Source: Aliiroseovarius sp. F47248L (GTDB taxonomy: Bacteria > Pseudomonadota > Alphaproteobacteria > Rhodobacterales > Rhodobacteraceae). Taken from it: a DNA stretch of 64,000 nt. The notes beneath the pieces are model-generated. The model searched no databases and was not told the DNA's origin. It saw nothing but the letters and a program-made list of their open reading frames with translations. The stretch's first letter is position 1. Each line of letters begins with the position of its first letter. Location: contig NZ_JALKBF010000001.1 in the NCBI RefSeq assembly GCF_023016085.1, forward strand, positions 1,984,001 through 2,048,000, in the 5' to 3' direction. This document shows, piece by piece, positions 17,113-25,307 of this stretch. Both the position numbers and the translations under genes were made by a program.

Positions 17113-17933
17113 CCCGCCTGCCCGCCCAGCTATGGATCGGCGCGGTGCTCAGCGCCGCGCTGCTGGCAACCGCGCTGATCTCTTTCATCTGGACGCCCTA
17201 TGACGTAACCACGCTGAACATCGCCGCCAAGCTGCGCGCCCCATCCGCCGAGTATCTGTTGGGGACCGACCATTTCGGGCGTGACCTTCTGTCGATGCTG
17301 ATGGAGGGTGGGCGCATTTCCATCGCCGTCGCCGTTCTGGCCGTCGGCATCGGCATGGCCGTCGGCGTGCCGCTGGGTCTTCTGGCCGCCGCCCATCGTG
17401 GCGGGGGGCTGGACGAGGTGATCATGCGAGGCAACGACCTGATCTTTGCCTTCCCCGCGCTGGTCATCGCTATCCTGATCACCGCGACCTTCGGCCCCTC
17501 GGCCACCAACGCGATCATCGCCATCGGTATTTTCAACATCCCCGTATTTGCCCGTGTCGCCCGAGGTGGCGCGCTGACGATCTGGACACAGGAATTCATC
17601 ATGGCCGCACGGGTGGCGGGCAAGGGCAAGGTGCGGATCAGTATCGAACACATCCTGCCCAACATCGCAAACCTTCTGATCGTGCAGGGCACCATCCAGT
17701 TTTCACTGGGCATTTTGGCCGAAGCCGGGCTGAGCTATGTGGGCCTTGGCGCGCAGCCCCCGACCGCCAGTTGGGGCCGGATGCTGGCCGAGGCGCAGAC
17801 CATGATCTATTCCCACCCGCGCTTGGCCATCGCGCCGGGACTGGCGATTGTCGTAATGGTGCTGGGTCTGAACCTTATGGGTGACGGGCTGCGTGACCTG
17901 CTTGATCCCCGTATCAGAAGGGCACGCGCATGA
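17109..17933 (+). CDS. ABC transporter permease, dipeptide/oligopeptide (DppC) type
   Basis: 274 aa. After an N-terminal helix, YLLGTDHFGRDLLSMLMEGG (residues ~49-68) is the hallmark of DppC/OppC permeases; the EAA-type loop TQEFIMAARVAGKGKVRIS is near 160. Partner of the upstream DppB-type permease. ATGA overlaps with both neighbours indicate tight coupling. Confidence 0.92.
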   Translation: MTRLPAQLWIGAVLSAALLATALISFIWTPYDVTTLNIAAKLRAPSAEYLLGTDHFGRDLLSMLMEGGRISIAVAVLAVGIGMAVGVPLGLLAAAHRGGGLDEVIMRGNDLIFAFPALVIAILITATFGPSATNAIIAIGIFNIPVFARVARGGALTIWTQEFIMAARVAGKGKVRISIEHILPNIANLLIVQGTIQFSLGILAEAGLSYVGLGAQPPTASWGRMLAEAQTMIYSHPRLAIAPGLAIVVMVLGLNLMGDGLRDLLDPRIRRARA

Positions 17934-19507
17934 TCCGCATCGAAGACCTTGCCCTGTCCATCCACGGCGTTCCGATACTGCGTGAGGTGGACCTGACGAT
18001 TGCGCCCAGTCAGGTGGTCGGGCTGGTCGGCGAAAGCGGGTCGGGCAAGTCGATGACGGCGCTGGCCCTGATGGGGCTTCTGCCGCGCGGCATGACGACT
18101 TCGGGCCAGATATGGCTGGAAGACACGGACCTTACGACGCTGGACGAAGACGCGATGTGCGACATACGCGGGCGCCGCATCTCGATGATCTTTCAAGAGC
18201 CGATGACGGCGCTGAACCCGGTCAAGACCATCGGCAATCAGGTGGCCGAGACGCTGTTGATCCATGGCCGCGCCAACAGGAGCGACGCCAACCGCATCGC
18301 TGCCGAAAAACTGGCCCGGGTGGGCCTGCCGCAAGATCGTTTCCCGCTGGATCGCTATCCGCATGAGCTGTCGGGCGGGCAGCGCCAAAGGGTTTGCATC
18401 GCTATGGCCATTGCGCTGCATCCAAACCTTCTGATCGCGGACGAACCCACGACCGCGCTGGACGTGACCACACAAGCACAGATATTGGATCTGCTGAAGG
18501 AACTGGTCGCCGAAGACGGCATGGGGCTTTTGCTGATCACCCACGACCTGGCTGTGGTGGCGGGTATGGCCGATCATGTGGCCGTCATGCGCAAAGGCGA
18601 GATCGTTGAGCAGGCCGAAACCGAGACGCTGTTTCGAACCATGGCCCACCCCTATACGCGCCAGTTGCTTGAGGCGTCAGGCCATGTGCCAGACGGTCAG
18701 GCCATTCCGCAAGATGCCCCGCTTCTAGAGGTGCGCAGCGCGGTGCGCGACTACCCTCTGCCGCGCACTTCCTTGTTCGCGCCAGCCCCGCAATTTCGCG
18801 CCGTGGACGGGGTCAGCTTCACGCTGAACAAGGGCGAAAGCCTTGGGCTGGTCGGTGAAAGTGGCTGCGGGAAATCGACGCTCAGCCGCGCCATTCTGGG
18901 GTTGGAGCCGTTGCAGAGCGGGGAAATCCTGTTGAACGGCACGCCCATTGCCCCCGACATGCCGCCTGCCCGCCGCGCAGGGCTGCAAGTGGTGTTTCAA
19001 GACCCGTACGGCAGCTTCAATCCCCGCTGGACCGTCGAACGACTGGTCGCCGAGCCCTTTCACCTGTTGGGCAGCCGCCCCCATGACTGGCGCGACCGCG
19101 TGCGCAATGCGCTGGCCGAGGTGGGCTTGGACGCAGACGCCATGACCCGCTTTCCGCACGAGTTTTCCGGCGGGCAGCGTCAACGCATCGCCATCGCCCG
19201 CGCCCTGATCCTGCGCCCGGAACTGATCATCCTGGACGAAGCCGTGTCTGCACTCGATGTCTCGATCCGCGCCGGTATCCTCGACCTGCTGGCTGACCTT
19301 CAAGCGCGTCACGGAATGGGCTATCTGTTCATCAGCCATGACCTTGGCGTCGTACGCTCGATCACAGACCGGGTGCTGGTGATGAAGGCAGGCAAGATCG
19401 TCGAGGACGGCGCGACCGAGGCCGTCTTTGCCGCGCCCCAACACGCCTATACACAAACCCTGATCAACGCCGCGCCGGTCATTCCGCCCGCGTGGAAGGA
19501 GGCTTAA
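17930..19507 (+). CDS. Fused two-domain ABC ATPase (DppD-DppF type)
   Basis: 525 aa containing two complete nucleotide-binding domains. First: Walker A GESGSGKSM near 35, signature LSGGQRQRV near 146, Walker B LLIADEPTTALD near 167. Second: Walker A GESGCGKST near 308, signature FSGGQRQRI near 417, Walker B LIILDEAVSALD near 437. The arrangement matches YejF/GsiA-type fused ATPases driving peptide or glutathione importers. Overlaps the permease gene by 4 nt. Confidence 0.93.
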   Translation: MIRIEDLALSIHGVPILREVDLTIAPSQVVGLVGESGSGKSMTALALMGLLPRGMTTSGQIWLEDTDLTTLDEDAMCDIRGRRISMIFQEPMTALNPVKTIGNQVAETLLIHGRANRSDANRIAAEKLARVGLPQDRFPLDRYPHELSGGQRQRVCIAMAIALHPNLLIADEPTTALDVTTQAQILDLLKELVAEDGMGLLLITHDLAVVAGMADHVAVMRKGEIVEQAETETLFRTMAHPYTRQLLEASGHVPDGQAIPQDAPLLEVRSAVRDYPLPRTSLFAPAPQFRAVDGVSFTLNKGESLGLVGESGCGKSTLSRAILGLEPLQSGEILLNGTPIAPDMPPARRAGLQVVFQDPYGSFNPRWTVERLVAEPFHLLGSRPHDWRDRVRNALAEVGLDADAMTRFPHEFSGGQRQRIAIARALILRPELIILDEAVSALDVSIRAGILDLLADLQARHGMGYLFISHDLGVVRSITDRVLVMKAGKIVEDGATEAVFAAPQHAYTQTLINAAPVIPPAWKEA

Positions 19508-19508
19508 G

Positions 19509-20948
19509 ATGAAAGACCTTTGGTTCGATCCGACCGAGATTTTGATCAGCGGGGTGTGGTGCAAGACCGAGCGCACATTGCCCGTCGAAGACCCGTCAAC
19601 CGGCGATGTCTTCACCCAGATCGCGTGTGGCACGGCGCGCGACATCGACGCCGCCGTGACCGCTGCGCAATCCGCGATGGACGGCGACTGGGGCCGGATG
19701 ACCGCAACCGAGCGCGGGCGCATCCTGACCCGGATCGGGCGGCTCGTGGAAACACGCGTGGAGGAGTTGACCGCGCTTGAATCACGCGACGTGGGCAAAC
19801 CGCTGACCCAGGCGAAGAACGATGCCGTGGCGCTGGCACGGTACATGGAGTTCTACGGAGGGGCCGCCGACAAGGTGATGGGCGACACCATCCCCTATCT
19901 GGACGGCTACACCGTCTATACCCTGCGCGAACCGCATGGCGTCACGGGGCATATCGTTCCGTGGAACTACCCGATGCAGATCATCGGACGCTCGGTCGGG
20001 GCGGCACTGGCGATGGGCAATGCCTGTGTGTTGAAACCCGCAGAAGAAGCCTGCCTGACCGCATTGGCCTTCGCCCGGCTGGCCGAGGAGGCCGGGTTGC
20101 CCAAGGGTGCGCTGAACGTTGTGACTGGGTTGGGCGAGGAAGCAGGTGCGGCACTGTCCGCTCACCCGGGCGTGGACCACATCAGCTTTACCGGATCTGT
20201 GCCGGTGGGCGGTTTGGTGCAAGCCGCCGCCGCGCAAAACGTGGTGCCGGTGACGTTGGAGCTAGGCGGCAAGTCGCCCCAGCTTGTGTTCGACGATGCT
20301 GATCTGGACGCGGCCCTGCCCTTTTTGGTGGGCGCGTGTATCCAGAACGCGGGTCAGACCTGCTCGGCCAGTTCACGGGTGCTGGTGCAGCGCGCCGTCT
20401 ATGACGACGTGGTGGCGCGGATGGGTGCGGCCTATGACGCCTTGCAGGTTGGTCCGGCCAGTGCAGACCGGAATGTTGGCCCCTTGATCTCGGCCCGCCA
20501 AAAAGAGATCGTCGAAACCTTCCTTGCGAAAGGCCGCGATCTGCGCGTGGCCGGGCGCGGGCAGATAACAGACGTCCCCGAAGGTGGGCATTACGTGGCC
20601 CCAACCCTGTTTGCCGATGTGCCGCCAGACCATCCGCTGGCGCGTGACGAGGTGTTCGGCCCGGTGCAGGTCATCATCCCGTTCGACACCGAAGAAGAAG
20701 CCGTGCAGATCGCGAATTCCACCGATTACGGTCTGGTCGCCAGCATCTGGACCGCCGACGGTGCGCGCCAGATGCGACTGGCCAAACGGCTGCGTGCGGG
20801 ACAAGTGTTCATCAACAATTATGGCGCGGGCGGCGGGGTGGAGTTGCCCTTCGGGGGCGTCGGCAAATCCGGTCATGGGCGCGAAAAGGGGTTCGAGGCG
20901 CTTTACGGCTTCTCGCAACTGAAAACCATCGCCGCGAAGCACGGGTAA
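19509..20948 (+). CDS. Aldehyde dehydrogenase family protein
   Basis: 479 aa, full length. NAD(P) region PWNYPMQIIGRS near 152, KPAEEA with the conserved lysine near 178, catalytic Glu in TLELGGKSP near 252, nucleophile Cys in NAGQTCSASSR near 285, and the closing LPFGGVGKSGHGREKG. Oxidises an aldehyde to its acid, probably NAD-dependent. It follows the ABC ATPase stop by 1 nt, suggesting oxidation of a product of the imported compound. Specific aldehyde unknown; betaine- or amino-aldehydes are plausible. Confidence 0.9.
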   Translation: MKDLWFDPTEILISGVWCKTERTLPVEDPSTGDVFTQIACGTARDIDAAVTAAQSAMDGDWGRMTATERGRILTRIGRLVETRVEELTALESRDVGKPLTQAKNDAVALARYMEFYGGAADKVMGDTIPYLDGYTVYTLREPHGVTGHIVPWNYPMQIIGRSVGAALAMGNACVLKPAEEACLTALAFARLAEEAGLPKGALNVVTGLGEEAGAALSAHPGVDHISFTGSVPVGGLVQAAAAQNVVPVTLELGGKSPQLVFDDADLDAALPFLVGACIQNAGQTCSASSRVLVQRAVYDDVVARMGAAYDALQVGPASADRNVGPLISARQKEIVETFLAKGRDLRVAGRGQITDVPEGGHYVAPTLFADVPPDHPLARDEVFGPVQVIIPFDTEEEAVQIANSTDYGLVASIWTADGARQMRLAKRLRAGQVFINNYGAGGGVELPFGGVGKSGHGREKGFEALYGFSQLKTIAAKHG

Positions 20949-20951
20949 GGC

Positions 20952-22109
20952 ATGGGCGCGCGGCTGAAACTGTCGAACAAGCAGGCGCGGCACCTGTGGC
21001 TGTGGACCAACGCGTTGTCGGACACGCCCACCGGCGCGCTGGACCTTGACGTAATCATCTGGCGGTTGGGGTTTGTGCAGATCGACACGATCCGTAACGT
21101 AACCCGCGCGCACAACCATATCCTGTGGAGCCGCAATCAGAACGTGCGCGAAGGGATGATCTGGGACCGGCTGGCCAAGCGCGACGTGTTCGAGCATTTC
21201 ACCCATGACGCCAGCCTGATCGACAGGCGTGTTCTGCCCTTCTGGCGGCGGCAGTTCGACCGTCTGGGCGCGCGGGTGGGGCGCCATGACTGGTATCAAT
21301 CCGGGTTGGGACAAGCCCAGATCGCCGAGATCCGACAACGCATCACGGACGAAGGTGCATTGTCCACCCACGCCTTCGACACCAAGGTTGAAAAGCGCGA
21401 GATGTGGGCGCGCCCACCGCACAAGAAAGCGCTGGACCAGATGTGGTATGCGGGCGAACTGGCAACCTGCCACCGCGAGAATTTCGTGAAGTTCTATGAT
21501 CTGGGCGAACGGGTGTTCCCCGAGCATGACCCTGTCGAAGATGCCCACGCCGTCGACTGGCTGTGCTCTGCCGCGATGGATCGGCTGAGTTTCGGCACGA
21601 GCGGCGAGGTGGGTCGGTTCTGGGACGCGATGAGCGCTCGTGAGGCGAAAAACTGGTGTGACGCCGCCGAACTGGTGCCGGTCGAAATTGAAACCGCTGA
21701 TCGAGGCAGCGTCACCGCCCTTGCCCATCCGGATATCGAAACGCGGCTCGCCATCCTGCCCGCACCCACCACGCGGCTGCGCATTCTGAACCCGTTCGAC
21801 CCGGCCATCCGCGACCGCGCCAGGTTGGATCGTCTGTTCGGCTTCGACTACCGCAACGAAATGTTCGTCCCCAAGCCCAAGCGGCGCTGGGGCTATTACG
21901 TCTATCCTCTGCTGGAAGGCGACCGCTTCGTCGGGCGAATTGAATTGAAGGCAGACCGCAAGACCGGGCATTTGACGGTCGTCGGTTTTTGGCCAGAAAC
22001 GGGCGTGCGCTGGACGCCGCCGCGGCAAACTAAACTGGAGGCTGAACTGACCCGGTTCGCGTGTTTTGCCGGGTTGAATCAGGTGCTCTGGCAGACAGCG
22101 TGCACCTGA
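20952..22109 (+). CDS. Winged-helix YcaQ/AlkX-like DNA glycosylase family protein
   Basis: 385 aa, HTH_42 superfamily. The N-terminal winged-helix region leads into LGFVQIDTIRNVTRAHNHIL (residues ~36-55), where the Q-x-D triad corresponds to the catalytic motif described for YcaQ/AlkX interstrand-crosslink glycosylases (AlkZ has Q-x-Q). LRILNPFDPAIRDRARLDRL near 277 is also typical. It probably unhooks or excises alkylated bases. Its place in a transporter/dehydrogenase operon (3-nt gap upstream) is unexpected for DNA repair. Confidence 0.82.
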   Translation: MGARLKLSNKQARHLWLWTNALSDTPTGALDLDVIIWRLGFVQIDTIRNVTRAHNHILWSRNQNVREGMIWDRLAKRDVFEHFTHDASLIDRRVLPFWRRQFDRLGARVGRHDWYQSGLGQAQIAEIRQRITDEGALSTHAFDTKVEKREMWARPPHKKALDQMWYAGELATCHRENFVKFYDLGERVFPEHDPVEDAHAVDWLCSAAMDRLSFGTSGEVGRFWDAMSAREAKNWCDAAELVPVEIETADRGSVTALAHPDIETRLAILPAPTTRLRILNPFDPAIRDRARLDRLFGFDYRNEMFVPKPKRRWGYYVYPLLEGDRFVGRIELKADRKTGHLTVVGFWPETGVRWTPPRQTKLEAELTRFACFAGLNQVLWQTACT

Positions 22110-22164
22110 CTTGCACCGCCCGGCAAATCGGCGCAAGCTTGCTGCGACTAACAAGGGGGATTGG

Positions 22165-22905
22165 ATGCGACTTCAGGGGAAAACGGCTATCGTGACCGGC
22201 GGCGCATCTGGCTTCGGCGCTGGTATTGTTGGCAAGTTCGCAGCCGAGGGCGCGCGCGTGATGGTCGCCGACCTGAACGACGATCTGGCGCGCACGGTGG
22301 CCGCCGAGGTGAACGGCGTGGCTCATCACGTCGATGTCTCCAGCGGGGACAGCGTGGCCCAAATGGCGCGCGCGGCACACGAGCTTTGGGGCCATGTGGA
22401 CATCATCGTGAACAACGCGGGCATCACCCATTTGCCCAAACCGATGGAAGAGGTTGACGAGGGCGAGTTCGACCGAGTCTTCGCCGTCAACGCCAAATCG
22501 GTTTACCTGATGGCGCGTTATTTCGTGCCGTCGATGAAGGCGGCGGGCACCGGCGCGATTCTGAATGTCGCTTCAACCGCTGGCCTCAGCCCGCGCCCGA
22601 ACCTGAATTGGTATAACGCCTCGAAAGGCTGGATGATCACCGCGACCAAGGCAATGGCGGTCGAACTGGCCCCGCATGGCATCCGCGTCAACGCGATCTG
22701 TCCGGTGGCGGGCGAGACCCCGCTTTTATCCAGTTTCATGGGTGAAGACACGCCCGAGATGCGCGCGAAATTCCTGTCCACCATCCCGCTGGGCCGGTTC
22801 TCGACCCCCGAGGACATGGGTAACGCGGCGTGTTTCCTGTGCTCGAATGAGGCGTCGATGGTGACAGGGGTGGCGATGGAAGTCGACGGGGGGCGATGTA
22901 TCTGA
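22165..22905 (+). CDS. Short-chain dehydrogenase/reductase (SDR), classical
   Basis: 246 aa from the ATG at 22165 with AAGGGGG upstream. Classical SDR motifs: TGGASGFGAG (residues 11-20, cofactor loop), NNAG near 86 and the catalytic Tyr150/Lys154 in YNASKG. A C-terminal TGVAMEVDGG is typical. An Asp after the second beta strand (VADLND) suggests NAD(H) rather than NADP(H). Probably works with the neighbouring aldehyde dehydrogenase on an imported substrate, oxidising an alcohol or reducing a ketone. Confidence 0.9.
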   Translation: MRLQGKTAIVTGGASGFGAGIVGKFAAEGARVMVADLNDDLARTVAAEVNGVAHHVDVSSGDSVAQMARAAHELWGHVDIIVNNAGITHLPKPMEEVDEGEFDRVFAVNAKSVYLMARYFVPSMKAAGTGAILNVASTAGLSPRPNLNWYNASKGWMITATKAMAVELAPHGIRVNAICPVAGETPLLSSFMGEDTPEMRAKFLSTIPLGRFSTPEDMGNAACFLCSNEASMVTGVAMEVDGGRCI

Positions 22906-23891
22906 TGAAGCCCGGACCTAAGAACCTGATTACCGATGTGGACGGCCTTCGCGTCGGCAATGCTGAGGATCACCTGATCAAAACCGGCGCGACCGTGTTA
23001 GTCGGGGATGCACCGTTCACGGCGGGCGTGCACATCATGGGCGGCGCGCCGGGCACGCGCGAAACCGCCCTGCTGGCGCCCGACAAGCTGGTACAACAGG
23101 TCGATGCGTTGGTTCTGTCAGGCGGTTCGGCCTTCGGGCTTGATGCAGCGTCTGGTGTGGTGGACGGGCTGCGCGCGCAGGGGCGCGGGTTTCAGGTGGG
23201 CGACCAGCGGGTGCCAATCGTGCCGGGCGCAATCCTGTTTGATCTTCTGAACGGCGGCGATAAGGGCTGGGCCGAGAACCCCTACAAGGCTTTGGGACGC
23301 GCAGCGCTGGAGGCCGCCAGCACGGACTTCGCGCTTGGCACGACTGGTGCAGGCACCGGGGCGACGGTTGAGGGGCTGAAGGGCGGACTTGGCTCGGCCT
23401 CACTGGTTTTGAACTGCGGTATCACCGTGGGCGCTTTGGTGGCCGTGAATGCTTTGGGTGCAGTGACAATGGGCGACGATCCTGCCTTCTGGGCCGCCCT
23501 CTGGGAAATGAACGGCGAATTCGGCAATCGCGGAATGGGCACCCATAACCCGACCATTGAACCTCACCCCGAGGCGCGCATGGGCGAAAACACCACCATC
23601 GCGATCATTGCAACCGATGCCGACCTGACCCAAGCACAAGCCACCCGGCTGGCCACTGCCGCCCATGACGGAATGGCGCGCGCGATCCATCCCAGCCATA
23701 CACCATTTGATGGCGACCTGATCTTTGCCGCTGCCACCGGTGCACGCACCCTGCCCGACGCAGGCTTTGGCGCGCTGCGCCTGGGTCATGCCGCCGCCAC
23801 CTGTCTGGCCCGCGCCATCGCCCGCGGCGTTTACGCGGCAACGCCCGCCAAACACGACACACTGCCGACATGGACCGAGAAATTTTCCTGA
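22896..23891 (+). CDS. P1 family (S58) N-terminal-nucleophile hydrolase, DmpA/NylC-like
   Basis: 331 aa from the ATG at 22896; an ATG at 22905 exactly on the SDR stop is equally likely. ITDVDGLRVGNAEDH opens the family fold; GTTGAGTGATVEGLKGGLGS near 148 and CGITVGALVAVNALGAV near 172 surround the expected self-cleavage point, where the Thr would become the N-terminal nucleophile, as in NylC. Relatives are beta-aminopeptidases, amidases and nylon-oligomer hydrolases. Autoprocessing is inferred, not shown. Last catabolic gene of the ABC operon. Confidence 0.85.
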   Translation: MYLMKPGPKNLITDVDGLRVGNAEDHLIKTGATVLVGDAPFTAGVHIMGGAPGTRETALLAPDKLVQQVDALVLSGGSAFGLDAASGVVDGLRAQGRGFQVGDQRVPIVPGAILFDLLNGGDKGWAENPYKALGRAALEAASTDFALGTTGAGTGATVEGLKGGLGSASLVLNCGITVGALVAVNALGAVTMGDDPAFWAALWEMNGEFGNRGMGTHNPTIEPHPEARMGENTTIAIIATDADLTQAQATRLATAAHDGMARAIHPSHTPFDGDLIFAAATGARTLPDAGFGALRLGHAAATCLARAIARGVYAATPAKHDTLPTWTEKFS

Positions 23892-23901
23892 GGAGTATCT
23901 T

Positions 23902-24459
23902 ATGAAACACTTGTTCAAAGCCGTTGCTCTGGCCACTTTGCTGACACCGACCCTAGCCCAAGCAGACGAGGTGACCGACACGCTTCAAAGCGCCCTGAAA
24001 GCCTATGAAGAGGGCGACATCACCTACACGCTGGAAGAGCTTGAATACGCAAAGCAATTGCTTCAGGCAATGAAAACCGCAGACCTTGCTAAGTTCCTGC
24101 CCGAGGCACCAGATGGCTGGACCCGCGAAGTGTCGACCGAGATGAACGCGGGCCTTGCCATGATGGGCGGTGGCGCCGGGGCTGAAGCGACTTATTCGGC
24201 TGGCTCGGACGAGTTCAAGATCACCATCATGGCGAACAATCCTATGGTGGGCGCGCTATCAGGCATGTTGTCCAATGCCGGGCTGATGGGGGCGAAGCTC
24301 GAACGCGTTGGGCGAATGAAATACCTTAACCAGGATGGCGATCTATCGGGCATCGTCGATGGCCGCATCCTGATACAAGCTGAAGGCGCGGACATTGACG
24401 TGATGATCCCGGTGCTGGAAACCATCGACTACCGCGCACTTGAAGATTTCGGCCGCTGA
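23902..24459 (+). CDS. Exported hypothetical protein
   Basis: 185 aa from the ATG at 23902 (GAGGAG upstream). A signal peptide ends near LAQADE; the mature protein starts with an acidic helical region (YEEGDITYTLEELEYAKQLL), then a domain with FLPEAPDGWTREVS and a glycine stretch MMGGGAGAEATYS, predicted mostly beta. No family recognised with certainty. Lies 10 nt after the S58 hydrolase gene, so probably in the same transcript. Its 3' end overlaps the convergent hydrolase gene by 31 nt. Confidence 0.72.
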   Translation: MKHLFKAVALATLLTPTLAQADEVTDTLQSALKAYEEGDITYTLEELEYAKQLLQAMKTADLAKFLPEAPDGWTREVSTEMNAGLAMMGGGAGAEATYSAGSDEFKITIMANNPMVGALSGMLSNAGLMGAKLERVGRMKYLNQDGDLSGIVDGRILIQAEGADIDVMIPVLETIDYRALEDFGR

Positions 24460-25244
24460 TCACGCCCCAGAAGGATTGCCACCATGTCGCTATCCGGATC
24501 TGCCAGCGGGGCGATCACGTCGAAATGGTGGCGGTTGGGAGCGATGGTCAGTTCGGCCTCGGGCCAGACCAGCGTCAAATCGCGGGCTTGATCCAGAAAG
24601 GCGGAGCGTTCGTCCGCGCCCACCCAGACCGTCGTTGGGATGCCTACACGATGATTGTTCAGGGCTGGACTTTCGGCCTGCGCTTCGGCCTCGTCCAGGT
24701 GAAGCGTGTTATTCATCTTGGTCCGCATCAGCGGTCGCAAATCACTCAGCGGCGAAATCGGCATGATCCGCGCAATCCGGTCGCGACAGGACAGAGGCAC
24801 ATCAATGCAATTCATCCGCGCCACCAGATGCCCGCCTGCTGAATGCCCCGCCAGATGGATGGGGCCTGCCACCTGATCAGCCGCGGCGTCAATGGCCGCT
24901 GCGACCGCCTTCGTGATCTTGGCAATACGCGCGTCTGGAGCCAGCGGATAGGACGGCAGCGCCACGGCGTATCCCTGCCCCACGGCGCCTGCGGCCAGAT
25001 GCGTCCAGTCGCGGCGCCCGAACGCCATCCAATAGCCGCCATGGACGAACACCACCAGACCTTTCGCCATGCCGTCCGGCAACACCAGATCAAACGCATT
25101 CGAAGCATCTTCACCATAGGGCAGGTCCAGCCGAAGATTCTTGTGCGAGCTTCGGAAATCACCCGCCATTTTCTGCCATTTTGCGGGGAAATCCAGCCCA
25201 TTCGGGATGAAATCCGCATTCGCATAGGCTATGTCGAGATTCAT
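24429..25244 (-). CDS. Alpha/beta hydrolase, arylformamidase-like
   Basis: 271 aa from the ATG at 25244; the frame opens at 25289 without a site. Oxyanion motif HGGYWMAFG near 78, nucleophile Ser in GHSAGGH near 143, acid Asp probably in VGADERS near 222, and catalytic His in NRHHFDV near 247. The HGGYW layout resembles kynurenine formamidase-type hydrolases, but no tryptophan-catabolism genes are nearby. Divergent from gabD (63 bp between starts); tail-to-tail overlap with the exported protein gene. Confidence 0.82.
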   Translation of the reverse strand: MNLDIAYANADFIPNGLDFPAKWQKMAGDFRSSHKNLRLDLPYGEDASNAFDLVLPDGMAKGLVVFVHGGYWMAFGRRDWTHLAAGAVGQGYAVALPSYPLAPDARIAKITKAVAAAIDAAADQVAGPIHLAGHSAGGHLVARMNCIDVPLSCRDRIARIMPISPLSDLRPLMRTKMNNTLHLDEAEAQAESPALNNHRVGIPTTVWVGADERSAFLDQARDLTLVWPEAELTIAPNRHHFDVIAPLADPDSDMVAILLGRDQRPKSSSAR

Positions 25245-25307
25245 GACAGATATCCTGTGATTTGGTCGGGCCAGTCCCGAACGACACATGAGCTATGGGA
25301 GAGTAAA

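Noticed and set aside
20373..22154. 593-codon minus-strand open frame
   Set aside because: Antisense shadow of the aldehyde dehydrogenase and YcaQ-like genes in GC-rich DNA; no recognisable domain.
24843..25307. N-terminal extension of gabD by 155 codons
   Set aside because: Lies antisense to the alpha/beta hydrolase; a good ribosome site and family start are at 25308.
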